Source: an uncultured Bacteroidales bacterium (GTDB lineage: Bacteria > Bacteroidota > Bacteroidia > Bacteroidales > WCHB1-69). From it: 35,821 nt of DNA. Under the pieces are notes generated by a model. It made no database searches, had not been told where the DNA came from, and saw only the letters and a program-made list of their open reading frames with translations. The position numbers and the translations under genes were made by a program. The first letter of the stretch is position 1, and every line of letters begins with the position of its first letter. The stretch lies in NCBI GenBank assembly GCA_900317715.1, contig ONHS01000024.1, positions 1-35,821 on the forward strand. Direction: 5' to 3'. Shown one piece after another: positions 23,914-33,405 of this stretch.

Positions 23914-24535
23914 CTTGCAATAATAAAATGTAACGGGGTTTTTGCGGCGTGCGCACCTCTTTGCCATTCTCTTTGACCAGCGGTTCCGGGGTGATAAACT
24001 CCATGCCCGCGCCTTGCGTGTATTTGAAATTACGCGCCAATGCCGTCTCCATGTCAGGCACAATGTCCTTCATGCGGGAAATCACAATCACGTCCAAGGC
24101 GAGATTGCGCATAGAGACGAAACGTGAAAACGGCTGCGTGAAACCGATGCTGCCGGTGCGCGCCACCAAAAACACGGACATCGCCACCACCGCGTCAATC
24201 TGCATATTCAACGACACGGAATTGATGTAGTTGATCTGCGATTGTTCCAAATCGGGACAGAGGTTGTTATGGGTGTTCAACACAACGTTATACTGCTGAT
24301 CCTGCGCGAGCATCTGCAAGTATTTGATGCGATCCTGGCGGTTGTGGCAGCGCAAAATCTTGCCGCCGTTGGCTTGGAATTTCTGCCAGAACTCCACTTG
24401 CACATTGTCCATCGGGGCGAAAAAGTCGGTCGAGGGCTGACCTTCGTCGATATGGTCGTGGGATAAGGTGCTCTTGCGAATAACCCCACGAATATATTCC
24501 TTGTCTGTAATAAAATTATTGTCCATCTGGCTCAT
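23888..24535 (-). CDS. LUD domain protein (LutC/YkgG-like)
   Basis: A 215-residue cytoplasmic protein resembling the LUD domain found in lactate utilisation proteins LutB and LutC. Visible features are a helical N terminus, KFQANGGKILRCHNRQDRIKYLQML, an AVVAMSVFLVARTGSIGF segment matching the family's TGS motif, then LDVIVISRMKDIVPDMETAL. There are no lut neighbours; its place between ftsH and cdsA is one I associate with Bacteroidetes genomes, so a lactate role is not implied. It overlaps ftsH by 20 nt and cdsA by 26 nt, which points to a tightly coupled operon. ATG 24526 is an alternative start. Exact function unknown. Confidence 0.75.
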   Translation of the reverse strand: MSQMDNNFITDKEYIRGVIRKSTLSHDHIDEGQPSTDFFAPMDNVQVEFWQKFQANGGKILRCHNRQDRIKYLQMLAQDQQYNVVLNTHNNLCPDLEQSQINYINSVSLNMQIDAVVAMSVFLVARTGSIGFTQPFSRFVSMRNLALDVIVISRMKDIVPDMETALARNFKYTQGAGMEFITPEPLVKENGKEVRTPQKPRYILLLQDDPQPQNT

Positions 24536-26612
24536 CTGCTTCGGTATTGGTGGTCATAGAGGTATCTTCGGGTTGCGGTTGTTCGGGAACACTTTCTGCA
24601 ACTTCGGGTTCTTTCGGGAAAGGACGCTCGCCAAGAATGTTCTGTACGTCCTCCGTGAAAATCACCTCGCGTTCCAGCAGTATCTTGGCCAGCTGCTCCA
24701 CCTTGTCGTGGTTCTCGGTCAGAATCTGCTTAGCGCGGGCGTAAGCCTTCTCAATGAGAAGATGTACACGCTCGTCAATCTCCTGCGCCGTCTTCTCACT
24801 GTAAGGTTTGGTCATGCTGTATTCCTGTTGACCTGTTGAATCATAATAACTTACATTGCCGATTTTCTCGTCAAGACCGTAATAGACGATCATGGCGTAC
24901 GCCTGCTTGCTCACGCGTTCAAGGTCGTTGAGCGCCCCTGTGGAGATTTTGCCGAAGAAGACCTCTTCCGCGGCGCGGCCACCCAGAGTGGCGGTCATCT
25001 CGTCCACAAGTTGATCGTAGGTGGTCAGTTGGCGTTCTTCCGGCAGATACCAGGCCGCGCCTAATGCCTTGCCACGAGGCACAATCGTGACCTTCACCAG
25101 CGGGGAGGCATAACGCAGCATCCAACTCACGCAGGCATGTCCGGACTCGTGGTAGGCGATAGTTTTCTTCTCGTCGGGAGAAATCACGCTGCCACGACGC
25201 TCCAAACCGCCGATAATACGATCGACAGCTGCCAAGAAATCCTCTTTCTCAATGGCTTTCTTGTTTTGACGAGCCGCAATCAAAGCAGCCTCGTTACAAA
25301 CATTGGCGATATCTGCACCCGAGAAGCCGGGCGTTTGTTTCGCAAAGAACTCCAAATCCACATCGGGACCGAGTTTGAGGTTGCGCACGTGCACCCCGAA
25401 GATGCCACGACGCTCGTTCAGATTGGGCAGTTCCACCTGGATTTGGCGGTCGAAACGGCCCGCGCGAAGCAATGCACGGTCGAGGATGTCGGCACGGTTG
25501 GTTGCCGCCATGATGATGACGCCCGCGTTGGTACCGAAACCGTCCATCTCTGTAAGCAGCTGGTTCAGCGTACTTTCACGTTCATCGTTGGCATTCGAGA
25601 GGGCTCCCTTGCCACGAGCGCGGCCAATCGCGTCAATCTCATCGATGAAGATGATGCAGGGGGCTTTCTCCTTGGCGGTGCGGAAAAGGTCGCGCACGCG
25701 GGAGGCACCCACGCCCACGAACATCTCCACGAAATCAGAACCAGACAGGGAGAAGAAAGGCACCTTTGCCTCGCCTGCCACAGCCTTGGCCAACAAGGTT
25801 TTACCAGTGCCAGGAGGGCCGACCAGCAACACACCTTTGGGGATCTTGCCACCCAAAACGGTATATTTCTGAGGGTTCTTGAGGAAATCGACGACCTCCT
25901 CAATCTCGAACTTCGCACCTTCCAAACCGGCAACATCTTTAAAAGTCACCAGTTGTCCGTTCTTCTCGTCAAATTCCTGGGCGCGGGACTTGCCGATATT
26001 GAAGATGCTGCTAGCACCGCCAATACCGCCGCCTCCGCCACGCATGGAGCGTATCGAGAAAAAGTAAAGCAAGAAAATCAGAAGAATCGGCAGCAGCCAA
26101 AAGACAATCTCGAATCCATAACTCTGCGAATTGTCTTGCTTCATCGGAAAATCGTACTCTTCGGCTATCTCACTGGCCACCAAGGTGCTGTCTTGCGCAA
26201 CGCGTTCCTGCACAAACTTCGCCTTGGCATCCTTCAAATCTTCGTTATAAACCTGTAAATCCGTGACTACCAAGTAGTACTGCGGACCGTTGACATTATT
26301 CTTGACCTCCTCATACTTGGAATCCTGCTCCAAAGCACTCTTCTTCACGAAAATATTGACATGCGAGTTCTTCTTCACATACTCGACATGTTCAATATCC
26401 TGATTTTTCACCATTTGGAGGAACTCCATGTCGTTCACTTCGCGAATGGTGTCATTGGAGGAGAAAAAATAGATCCCGATGAGCACCAATGTCACGGCAA
26501 TATAGATAAACGACCAATTAAACTTACGTTTACCATCACCTTTTCCATTCATACCGCCGAAAAAATCCGGCATATTGCCCTTTTTCTTGTTATTATTGTT
26601 ATTTTCTGGCAT
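24516..26612 (-). CDS. ftsH: ATP-dependent zinc metalloprotease FtsH
   Basis: A 698-residue membrane-anchored AAA+ protease that degrades misfolded membrane proteins and short-lived regulators. Two helices (about 34-50 and 167-187) flank a periplasmic domain. The ATPase has Walker A GPPGTGKT (265-272), Walker [12 protein letters not shown] (320-330), and the second region of homology with [20 protein letters not shown]. The protease domain has the zinc motif HESGH (488-492) and a downstream acidic zinc ligand region. The N terminus carries an Asn/Lys-rich stretch and the C terminus a Glu/Pro-rich acidic tail after GERPFPKEP. All active residues are present. Second gene of the rsfS-ftsH-LUD-cdsA cluster. 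Confidence 0.97.
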   Translation of the reverse strand: MPENNNNNKKKGNMPDFFGGMNGKGDGKRKFNWSFIYIAVTLVLIGIYFFSSNDTIREVNDMEFLQMVKNQDIEHVEYVKKNSHVNIFVKKSALEQDSKYEEVKNNVNGPQYYLVVTDLQVYNEDLKDAKAKFVQERVAQDSTLVASEIAEEYDFPMKQDNSQSYGFEIVFWLLPILLIFLLYFFSIRSMRGGGGGIGGASSIFNIGKSRAQEFDEKNGQLVTFKDVAGLEGAKFEIEEVVDFLKNPQKYTVLGGKIPKGVLLVGPPGTGKTLLAKAVAGEAKVPFFSLSGSDFVEMFVGVGASRVRDLFRTAKEKAPCIIFIDEIDAIGRARGKGALSNANDERESTLNQLLTEMDGFGTNAGVIIMAATNRADILDRALLRAGRFDRQIQVELPNLNERRGIFGVHVRNLKLGPDVDLEFFAKQTPGFSGADIANVCNEAALIAARQNKKAIEKEDFLAAVDRIIGGLERRGSVISPDEKKTIAYHESGHACVSWMLRYASPLVKVTIVPRGKALGAAWYLPEERQLTTYDQLVDEMTATLGGRAAEEVFFGKISTGALNDLERVSKQAYAMIVYYGLDEKIGNVSYYDSTGQQEYSMTKPYSEKTAQEIDERVHLLIEKAYARAKQILTENHDKVEQLAKILLEREVIFTEDVQNILGERPFPKEPEVAESVPEQPQPEDTSMTTNTEADEPDGQ

Positions 26613-26626
26613 TTTAACTTTAACTA

Positions 26627-26680
26627 AAACTATTAACTATTCCCTATTGCCTATTGCCTACTGTCTACTCCCTCAAAACT
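26627..26680 (+). repeat. 7-bp period tract, CCCTATT type, between rsfS and ftsH
   Basis: Units TTAACTA, TTCCCTA, TTGCCTA, TTGCCTA, CTGTCTA, CTCCCTC run in register through the gap and reach the rsfS stop codon. It lies inside an otherwise compact operon. Confidence 0.6.
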
Positions 26681-27053
26681 TCTGCACTTCCGCATCTCCC
26701 CACAAGGATTCGAGCTGATAATATTCACGGGCTTCGGGTTGGAAAATGTGGACCAGGATGTTGAAATAGTCGAGAATGACCCATTCTTTGTTCTCCAGGC
26801 CTTCGACATGCAACGGTTTCACGCCGGCCACACGCTGCGTTTGCTCTTGCACAAAGTCGCAAAGCGTCTCTACATGCGGCTTGGAAGTGCCTGTGCACAC
26901 AATGAAATAGTCAAAATAGGAATGGTTGATTTTCTTCAAATTCACGCAATGAATATCTACTCCCTGCTTCTCCAACAGAGCTTGTATGATCAATTCCTCC
27001 AGGTTTCCCTCGTAAGGAACACCCTCAAATTTCACTTTTCTTTTTACTGTCAT
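26673..27053 (-). CDS. rsfS: Ribosome silencing factor RsfS (Iojap/YbeB)
   Basis: A 126-residue protein of the Iojap family, which binds L14 on the large ribosomal subunit and blocks subunit joining when nutrients are short. Family features: KQGVDIHCVNLKKINHSYFDYFIVCTGTSKPHVETLCDFV and WVILDYFNILVHIFQPEAREYYQLESLWGDAEV, the last being the most conserved part. Length is typical. It is the first gene of the leftward cluster with ftsH, LUD and cdsA; the promoter is back to back with that of the protease gene at 27130. Confidence 0.95.
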   Translation of the reverse strand: MTVKRKVKFEGVPYEGNLEELIIQALLEKQGVDIHCVNLKKINHSYFDYFIVCTGTSKPHVETLCDFVQEQTQRVAGVKPLHVEGLENKEWVILDYFNILVHIFQPEAREYYQLESLWGDAEVQKF

Positions 27054-27071
27054 ATTTGCGATTTAAAACGG

Positions 27072-27102
27072 TTGCAAAAATACGATTTTTTTTATACTTT
27101 TG
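27072..27102. promoter_or_regulatory. Divergent promoters of rsfS and the secreted protease
   Basis: On the plus strand TTG at 27072-27074 and TACTTTTG at 27095-27102 are 20 nt apart and precede ATG 27130. On the minus strand TATTTTTG (27082-27075) is a -7 box 22 nt before the rsfS start. The two promoters overlap, so they may interfere with each other. Confidence 0.6.
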
Positions 27103-27129
27103 CCGCCTCAAAAATAAACGTTTTTTAAT

Positions 27130-28803
27130 ATGAAGAAACACCTGACATTATTATGTATTTTCTGCCTCTCGGCACTGTTGTCAATGGCGCAAGAAGAACA
27201 AGTCAAATTGCCTTATTCTTTCAGACAGAAGAATATCTCAATGGTTGTAAATCAAGTAGATATGCCTCAATTGGACCAATCGAAGCTCCTCAAACAAGAC
27301 GCAGAGCATTCCAACAAATCTGATCTTTTCCGGGCTGGCATAGGTTTCGATGTCAATGCCAACACCACCAACAGCGGTCGCACCGACATCACCCCTGACG
27401 GCGGCAAGCTTTGGCGCAACCAGTTCAATTCCGAAGGCGCATACATGATGTATTTGGTATTTGAAGACTTCAACATTCCTGAAGAAGCTGAATTATACAT
27501 TTACAGTCCTGACCAAGATCAGGTTTACGGACCTTACACCAACAATGATGTGCAATCTGTGGGACGTTTCGAGACCGACAACATCATTGGCGATGAATTG
27601 GTGGTGGAATATTACGAACCTGCCAACGCTGCCTTCCATGGTCATTTTAACATCGCGGCTGTGATGCACATTTACAAGGACTTCTTGAACACACGCTCCG
27701 AAGAGAAAGGGCCTCACGGCACAGCCGATGGCAATTGCCACATTGACGTGGTATGCCCGGAAGCTCAACCTTGGCACTATCCCATTAATTCTGTTGTATG
27801 CATTTCCATGACGGCCGAAGTTCCTGGCGAAGGCTGGGGTATGTATTTGTGTTCCGGTGCCATGGTGAACAACGTGAGAATGGACAAGACCCCTTACGTC
27901 TTGTCTGCAGATCACTGCGTGGCAGCTGACGACCAAACTTACAAATTTTATTTCAACTACCAAGTGAGCGAGTGTGGCGGTTCCACGGGATTATCTTCCC
28001 GTGTGGCTAACGGTGGTGTCATCGTGGCACGCTCCAACACTTCCAATACGTATGCCGGCTCCGACTTCCTGTTGCTGAGAATCACCGGTAACCTTGGTAT
28101 AGCTTATCGTGACAGTATCTTCTTCGCAGGTTGGGATTGTTCAGGTGCTTATAATACTGGGGTATGTATTCACCATCCCGGCGGCGACTGGAAGAAAATC
28201 AGTTTTGTGAACAATGTGACCGCCCCCACTAGTGGTAGCTATGCGAACCGCTTCTATGTTGTGTCATGGATGACCAACCCCAACAAAGGCGTCACGGAAC
28301 AAGGTTCCTCCGGTTCTCCGTTATTCAACAACAGTTCTCTGATTATCGGCACCCTGACCGGTGGTTCCAGCTTCTGCTACAGCCCCTCCGGCACGGATAT
28401 TTACGGTCGTGTGTCCTACCACTGGTATAACAATGGCAACTCCAACAACGCCCGCAAACTGCAACCTTGGCTTGACCCGGACAACACCGGCACAAAGATC
28501 CTTCAAGGTATGACCTACGGCGGACAAGTCATTACGGGCGTGGCAGAGCATACGCAAAACAACACCTTCACGGTGGCTCCCAACCCGACCCGCGATGGCA
28601 TGATCACCATCCAAGGCGACTTCATGAATGAAGACGCTGTCTGCAACATTTACAATGTGATGGGACAACTGGTGATGACCAAAAACGTGACCATTGATGC
28701 CTCTTTCAACATGAATGTCAGCAACTTGGACAACGGCATTTATTTCATTGAACTCATCGGGGCGGATCGCACTTACAAATCCAAACTGATTATATCCAAA
28801 TAA
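27130..28803 (+). CDS. T9SS-secreted trypsin-fold endopeptidase (lysyl endopeptidase-like)
   Basis: A 557-residue secreted protein. Signal peptide 1-20 (MKKHLTLLCIFCLSALLSMA), a pro-region to about 205 with beta-rich segments (AYMMYLVFEDFNIPEEAELYIYSPDQDQ), then a serine protease domain of the S1 fold similar to lysyl endopeptidases: His262 in VLSADHC, Asp312 in YAGSDFLLLRI, Ser394 in EQGSSGSPLF, with many paired cysteines (CSGAM, CGG, CSGAYNTGVC). Residues about 478-557 form a type A sorting domain (VAPNPTRDG, IYNVMGQLVM, LDNGIYFIELIG, ending KLIISK), which directs export across the outer membrane by the type IX system. Cleavage preference for lysine is suggested by family resemblance only. 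A WbqC-family gene starts 2 nt after the stop. Confidence 0.9.
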   Translation: MKKHLTLLCIFCLSALLSMAQEEQVKLPYSFRQKNISMVVNQVDMPQLDQSKLLKQDAEHSNKSDLFRAGIGFDVNANTTNSGRTDITPDGGKLWRNQFNSEGAYMMYLVFEDFNIPEEAELYIYSPDQDQVYGPYTNNDVQSVGRFETDNIIGDELVVEYYEPANAAFHGHFNIAAVMHIYKDFLNTRSEEKGPHGTADGNCHIDVVCPEAQPWHYPINSVVCISMTAEVPGEGWGMYLCSGAMVNNVRMDKTPYVLSADHCVAADDQTYKFYFNYQVSECGGSTGLSSRVANGGVIVARSNTSNTYAGSDFLLLRITGNLGIAYRDSIFFAGWDCSGAYNTGVCIHHPGGDWKKISFVNNVTAPTSGSYANRFYVVSWMTNPNKGVTEQGSSGSPLFNNSSLIIGTLTGGSSFCYSPSGTDIYGRVSYHWYNNGNSNNARKLQPWLDPDNTGTKILQGMTYGGQVITGVAEHTQNNTFTVAPNPTRDGMITIQGDFMNEDAVCNIYNVMGQLVMTKNVTIDASFNMNVSNLDNGIYFIELIGADRTYKSKLIISK

Positions 28804-28805
28804 CG

Positions 28806-29444
28806 GTGAAAAATCTGCTGCTTTCCACAGCATACCTCCCGCCGGTCGAATATTTCGCCTTCCTTTTGGCAGAAGGCGCCTGCATCGAGCGAGAAGAACG
28901 ATACCAGAAACAGTCCTACCGAAACAGGACGACCATCATGAACGGTAACGGAGCGATGAATCTCATCATTCCTACCGTTCATGACGGTAGAATGGGGATC
29001 GTGAAGGAGGTGCGTATCGACTACGCCACACCATGGCAGCGGGTGCACTGGCGCACGATCGAGTCCTCCTACAACAACACCCCCTACTACTTGTATTATA
29101 AAGATGCCCTGAAACCGTTCTATGAACAGCGTTTCGAGTTTCTCTACGACTTCAACTTGCAGATTATCAACACGCTGCTAAAGTTGTTGAGAACAGGGAA
29201 AACAGTCTCTTCTTCAGAGGCCTTTACGCCATACGAAGCTGAGGATTTGCGGTTGCTCATCCACCCGAAATTATCCAAAAAAGAGGATTATCCTTTCCGT
29301 CTTCAAACACCTTACTATCAAGTGTTTGAAGACAAATTTGGATTTCTTCCCAACCTCTCCGTCATCGACCTTATCTTCAATGAAGGCCCCCAGGCGCTTC
29401 TCTACCTGCAAAAACTTCTGACCACCTTTGAATCCTTTGTGTGA
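28806..29444 (+). CDS. WbqC family protein
   Basis: A 212-residue cytoplasmic protein of the WbqC-like family: LLSTAYLPPVEYFAFLLAEG near the start, QSYRNRTTIMNGNGAMNLIIPTV, RIDYATPWQRVHWRTIESSYNNTPYYLYYKDALKPFYEQ, and a C-terminal KFGFLPNLSVIDLIFNEGP. Some members lie in polysaccharide or glycan loci, but the reaction is not settled to my knowledge. The start is GTG 28806, two nt after the protease stop, and the end overlaps the next gene, so it is probably translated from the protease transcript. The GTG start is supported by the family's N-terminal LLLSTAYLPP sequence beginning right after it. Confidence 0.88.
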   Translation: MKNLLLSTAYLPPVEYFAFLLAEGACIEREERYQKQSYRNRTTIMNGNGAMNLIIPTVHDGRMGIVKEVRIDYATPWQRVHWRTIESSYNNTPYYLYYKDALKPFYEQRFEFLYDFNLQIINTLLKLLRTGKTVSSSEAFTPYEAEDLRLLIHPKLSKKEDYPFRLQTPYYQVFEDKFGFLPNLSVIDLIFNEGPQALLYLQKLLTTFESFV

Positions 29445-31318
29445 TGAAGCAGGAAACGACAAATTTTTGGGAAAGAGTCTTTATCCGCATCAAGAATGGT
29501 GTCGATAAGTTTCTGTATTACGACAATCTTTTTGACGAAAACGTTTGGGATATTCGCTTTTCGAAGACAAACAAAACCAAAATCAAGTATAAGATTGAAC
29601 AAGGTCCGTTTTCGTTGGCTCTGAAGACCCGCGATGACCTTTACAAATATTTATGGATGATCATCATGGTCGTTTCGTTGGTGGGAATGCTCATTTTAAG
29701 TCGCCAAATTGGTATTTCCGATCGTGAAATCGCCCAAAACGAGTATTCCGAGCTGATTTACAACCATTTCCATCATATCGGGGATCCCGACGCCTATAAG
29801 GCGCATCCCTACGCGCACACGCAAGCGCAAGCCATCGACTTGCTCATCTATTCCTTTTCCAGATCCTTTAATATTAAAGATGTCTATTCTTTTCGCCACG
29901 TATTAAGTGCTATTTTCGGATGGTTGCTGGTTGCTTACCTATCGTTACTGTTACTCAGAGCTTTTAACTGGCGAGCCGCCTTCTTCACAGCCTTCTTCCT
30001 GATCATCTCCCCACGGTTTTTCGGCTATTCACTGAGTAATATTGTGGATGTCACCTTCGCTTTTTTCTTTATTTTCAGCATTATGCAGATGTACTATTTC
30101 AGTCGCGAGCTGCCGGTTATCCGCATCTCGCGCTTGATTCGCATCGCCATCGGCATACTGCTTGCCCTGTCGATCTATAACGCCGGTTCATCGCTGCTGC
30201 ACTTCTTCACCGTTTTCACCTTGCTGAACTTCCTCCTCTATAATCCCATCAAGAAAATTTTCACCCGCGAATACCTTGTGGCGCTGGGCTGGACCTCGCT
30301 CGTGATTGTGGTCATGTTCATCACGGTGTTTGTCATCCATACGGCCAGCACTTTCTATCTAGAGACCTCGTTTATATGGCCGCGCGACGCTTTCGCCACC
30401 TTAGTCACCAATATTCCATTTGACCAAAACCAAATTTTTGAAGGTCAACTCATCGGTCCTGACAATTTTCCAACTCGTTATCTCTCTAAATACCTGTATG
30501 TTACAACACCCACTGTGGTTCTCATCTGCTTCCTGCTCTTCTTCGTTTTCTTCAAAAACGCCATCAAATCCCTGAAACCGTTTTCCATATTCATCTTCCT
30601 CTATACCTTTTTGTTTTGCATCCATAGAGTGAAGACGCATTACATGAATCCGGACACCCTATGGGCGATTTTATACTGCATTTACCCGCTATTCATGCTG
30701 ATTGCCGTGAGTGGTTTGGAATGCACTTTACGGCAAATCAACGACCGATACACCAACCCGGTGATTCTCGGTTTGCTGTTCCTGCTGTCAGTGATGCCTA
30801 TCCGCCATATTTTGTTTAACAGTCCGTATATCTCACTGTATTTCAACGAAATATCGGGCGGTATACACAACGCTTACGCGAAATACGCTTTGGACAGCAA
30901 CTTTGAGGCGAACAAAGAGGCCAACGATTGGATCAAGGATTACGTGCTGCATCGCGACATCGGGCAGCACTACTATACGCGCCCCGTGGTGATTGCCACG
31001 AACGGCAATGCCGCTTGCGCCCTGTTCTACCAAGACGATCCTTCGTACCAACTGGTTTTCAAGGACTATGACCGTTTAGACACCACGTGGGACTATTATG
31101 TGGCCTATTGCAATCAAGTGCCTTCCACTCAGTTGCGCCACGAGGTGTGGCCTCCCGACACGGCCTTCCACATCATGACTTTCGAGCAGAAACCCATGGT
31201 GGCCTTCTATCGCAACGAGGAGAGTTTCCGCATCTGGAACACCATGGACAGCATCGCCCGCGCCACCGACTCCCTCATGGCGATTGCGGACAGTTTGGAA
31301 GCTTTGGCGAAAGAATAA
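29444..31318 (+). CDS. Polytopic membrane protein, GT-C glycosyltransferase-like
   Basis: A 624-625-residue protein with an N-terminal cytoplasmic stretch of 70 residues, about ten to twelve helices (YLWMIIMVVSLVGMLIL, HVLSAIFGWLLVAYLSLLLL, RIAIGILLALSIYNAGSSLLHFF, LVIVVMFITVFVIHTA, VVLICFLLFFVFF, and others) and a C-terminal periplasmic part of 170 residues. The first outer loop has a DREIAQNEYSELIYNHFHH segment and later HPYAHTQAQAID, which could hold the acidic residues of a GT-C lipid-linked sugar transferase, and PRFFGYSLSNIVDV recalls this group. The assignment is tentative. The stop of the WbqC gene overlaps the start (GTGATG); GTG 29441 or ATG 29444 may be used. Confidence 0.6.
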   Translation: MKQETTNFWERVFIRIKNGVDKFLYYDNLFDENVWDIRFSKTNKTKIKYKIEQGPFSLALKTRDDLYKYLWMIIMVVSLVGMLILSRQIGISDREIAQNEYSELIYNHFHHIGDPDAYKAHPYAHTQAQAIDLLIYSFSRSFNIKDVYSFRHVLSAIFGWLLVAYLSLLLLRAFNWRAAFFTAFFLIISPRFFGYSLSNIVDVTFAFFFIFSIMQMYYFSRELPVIRISRLIRIAIGILLALSIYNAGSSLLHFFTVFTLLNFLLYNPIKKIFTREYLVALGWTSLVIVVMFITVFVIHTASTFYLETSFIWPRDAFATLVTNIPFDQNQIFEGQLIGPDNFPTRYLSKYLYVTTPTVVLICFLLFFVFFKNAIKSLKPFSIFIFLYTFLFCIHRVKTHYMNPDTLWAILYCIYPLFMLIAVSGLECTLRQINDRYTNPVILGLLFLLSVMPIRHILFNSPYISLYFNEISGGIHNAYAKYALDSNFEANKEANDWIKDYVLHRDIGQHYYTRPVVIATNGNAACALFYQDDPSYQLVFKDYDRLDTTWDYYVAYCNQVPSTQLRHEVWPPDTAFHIMTFEQKPMVAFYRNEESFRIWNTMDSIARATDSLMAIADSLEALAKE

Positions 31319-31340
31319 TCACGAATATCCATCCATAAAA

Positions 31341-31374
31341 AAAATGGCGGTTCCCATCTCGAGACCGCCATTTT
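31341..31374. terminator. Bidirectional intrinsic terminator
   Basis: AAAATGGCGGT (31341-31351) pairs with ACCGCCATTTT (31364-31374) around a 12-nt loop, with A and T runs on either side. It separates the convergent membrane-protein gene and the carboxylase-like gene. Confidence 0.8.
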
Positions 31375-31407
31375 CATATCTATTGCTGAGGCGTGATGCG
31401 ACGCGCA

Positions 31408-33189
31408 CTACTTGACGAATGCAATAATATCGCCTTTATTGACATTCTTTCCTTGCTCAGCCACCACTTCGAGGAGCTTGCCATCAAACAGGGAAATAAC
31501 GGGTTCCATGCCGTAGTAGGTGCTGATAAAGCATACGGTATCACCCTCCTTGAAGTTTGTGCCGAGAGGTTTCGCCATGGATTTCTCACCATCCACGGCC
31601 ACCTCCCACAACATCTGTCCCGAGACGGGCGCGACAATCTGTTTGGCATCGGGATGCATCTTCTGCACGCGCTCCAAAACCAGCTGTTGACGGTCTTTCT
31701 GCACGGGAGCCGCACCGCCGTTTTGACGTTTGTTCATAGCATCCTCCAGCTCGCGGTTGAAGTTCTGCTTTGCCCTACCCTCTTTGTAATCCACGTATTG
31801 GCGCTCATGCATAGCCAGCTCGAAGAGTTCTTCTTCGTCAGGACCGACATCCCAGCCCTTTTCTTCCATCATCTTGCGATACTTGGGCAGTTCGTCGGGA
31901 TAGTTGTCTTGCGGCACACCATCGAAGAACTCGAAGCCTTTTTCCTTGGCCAGTTCCACGATTTCGGGTGCCAGCGTGCCAGGCAGACGACCACATTTGC
32001 CCAAAATCATATCCCATTGGTTTTGTTCCATATAGGTGAAACGCGGTTTGCCTTCCACCTCGGCACGGATGTTCATCAGCGCGATGTTCTTCACGTATTG
32101 GCTGAACGGGGTCACCAAGCCGGGAGTGCCCACCATCGGCCACACCGCCTGCACTTCGTCAAACAACTTGATAAGCAGCTCGTCCTCATTGAGGGTGGGC
32201 TCACCCTTTTTCTCCAAAGTTCTGTTCAGATAGCTGTGGATACCTTTTAAGTCGGCCATCATGGAGCCCATCATGCCGCCAGGAAGGCCGCAGCCAAGTA
32301 ATAACGATGTGGAAATCTTGTTTTTAGGCTCAATGAAGTAGCCCAAGAAGTCGTCCATGAACTTTTGGGTGAGGGAACGAGCCTCCATGTACGCGTTCAT
32401 GTCGATGTCGGCAACCTCGAAGCCGTCGGCGCGAAGCATCTGCTGCACGGCAATCACGTCGGGATGCACCATGCCCCAGGAAAGCGGTTCCATAGCCACG
32501 TCGATGATGTCGGCACCGTTGCGGCACACTTCCAACACGGAAGCCATGGAGAGGCCGGGACCCGTATGTCCGTGATACTGAATCACCAAGTGCGGATATT
32601 TTTCCTTGATGGCTTTCACTAATTTGCCAAGTTCCGAAGGGCGACCGATGCCGGCCATATCCTTCAGACCAATCTCTTTCGCGCCGTATTCCACGTACTT
32701 ATCGACCACGGAAAGGTAGTGTTCAAGTGTGTGCACGGGCGAGTGTGAAATGCTGAGGGCCGCCTGCGAAATAAGTCCGAATTCATTGGCATATTTGATG
32801 GAGAGTTCCAGATTGCGGTAGTCGTTAAGACCGCAGAAAGAGCGCACCACATCCACGCCTTGTGCCTTCTTGACCTTGAACATTAGCCGGCGGACGTCGG
32901 CGGGCACGGGGTACATGCGCAAACCATTCAGGGCGCGTTCCAGCATCTGACATTGGATACCGGCAGCACGCAACGGCTTCGTCCACTCGCGCACGGCGTG
33001 GTTAGGATTTTCGCCGTACATCAGGTTCACCTGCTCGAAGGCACCGCCGTTGGTCTCCACACGGTCGAAACAGCCCATTTTCACAATCACGGGAGCAATT
33101 TCCGTCAGCTGATCGACGCGCGGCTGATACTTTCCTGACGACTGCCACATGTCACGATACACCAAACAAAATCCGATTCTCTTTTTCAT
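31408..33189 (-). CDS. Oxaloacetate decarboxylase alpha/pyruvate carboxylase B-like protein without biotin lysine
   Basis: A 593-residue protein from ATG 33189 (MKKRIGFCLVYRDMWQSSG); the longer frame to 33270 adds only promoter sequence. Residues 1-300 form a carboxyltransferase TIM barrel: FCLVYRDMWQS, ERALNGLRMYPVP, SFCGLNDYRNLE, EIGLKDMAGIGRPSELG with the lysine that is carbamylated in this family, and YHGHTGPGLS with the metal-binding histidines. The family's first metal motif RDAHQS reads RDMWQS. Then come the conserved allosteric/PYC-like region and a C-terminal biotinyl-type domain (IVAPVSGQMLWEV, FKEGDTVCFIS, NKGDIIAFVK). Where AMKM should carry biotin, the sequence is YYGMEPV, with no lysine. 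So a carboxyl carrier role is doubtful; it may use another protein as carrier or have another reaction. Confidence 0.82.
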   Translation of the reverse strand: MKKRIGFCLVYRDMWQSSGKYQPRVDQLTEIAPVIVKMGCFDRVETNGGAFEQVNLMYGENPNHAVREWTKPLRAAGIQCQMLERALNGLRMYPVPADVRRLMFKVKKAQGVDVVRSFCGLNDYRNLELSIKYANEFGLISQAALSISHSPVHTLEHYLSVVDKYVEYGAKEIGLKDMAGIGRPSELGKLVKAIKEKYPHLVIQYHGHTGPGLSMASVLEVCRNGADIIDVAMEPLSWGMVHPDVIAVQQMLRADGFEVADIDMNAYMEARSLTQKFMDDFLGYFIEPKNKISTSLLLGCGLPGGMMGSMMADLKGIHSYLNRTLEKKGEPTLNEDELLIKLFDEVQAVWPMVGTPGLVTPFSQYVKNIALMNIRAEVEGKPRFTYMEQNQWDMILGKCGRLPGTLAPEIVELAKEKGFEFFDGVPQDNYPDELPKYRKMMEEKGWDVGPDEEELFELAMHERQYVDYKEGRAKQNFNRELEDAMNKRQNGGAAPVQKDRQQLVLERVQKMHPDAKQIVAPVSGQMLWEVAVDGEKSMAKPLGTNFKEGDTVCFISTYYGMEPVISLFDGKLLEVVAEQGKNVNKGDIIAFVK

Positions 33190-33259
33190 ACTGTACTTCT
33201 CTTCTATTTCATTAAAAATCAATAAGATAAATAAAAATTCACCTTTTCTCAGGCGGTGG

Positions 33260-33376
33260 CAAAGGTACAAAAAAAAGTGTCGCGCCGGAGATAAAAAACG
33301 CTGAAATATGGAAAATAATGTTGAGGGGCGAGGGGAATCAGAAATGAAGAGTATATGAGGATTTTTTGTATTTTTG
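33260..33376. promoter_or_regulatory. Divergent promoters of the carboxylase-like and PNGase genes
   Basis: On the minus strand TACCTTTG (33267-33260) is a -7 box about 70 nt upstream of ATG 33189. On the plus strand TATTTTTG (33369-33376) lies 29 nt before ATG 33406. The rest of the gap 33190-33405 is AT-rich and shows nothing else. Confidence 0.5.
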
Positions 33377-33405
33377 CCTTTTCATTTGATTGAATCAATA
33401 ACAGT

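Noticed and set aside
23914..24063. N-terminal extension of cdsA by 50 residues
   Set aside because: The extension lies within the LUD gene in another frame, is Arg/Trp-rich and unlike CdsA; ATG 23913 fits the family.
33190..33270. N-terminal extension of the carboxylase-like protein
   Set aside because: It covers the promoter box at 33260-33267 and has no homology-like sequence; ATG 33189 begins the barrel domain.
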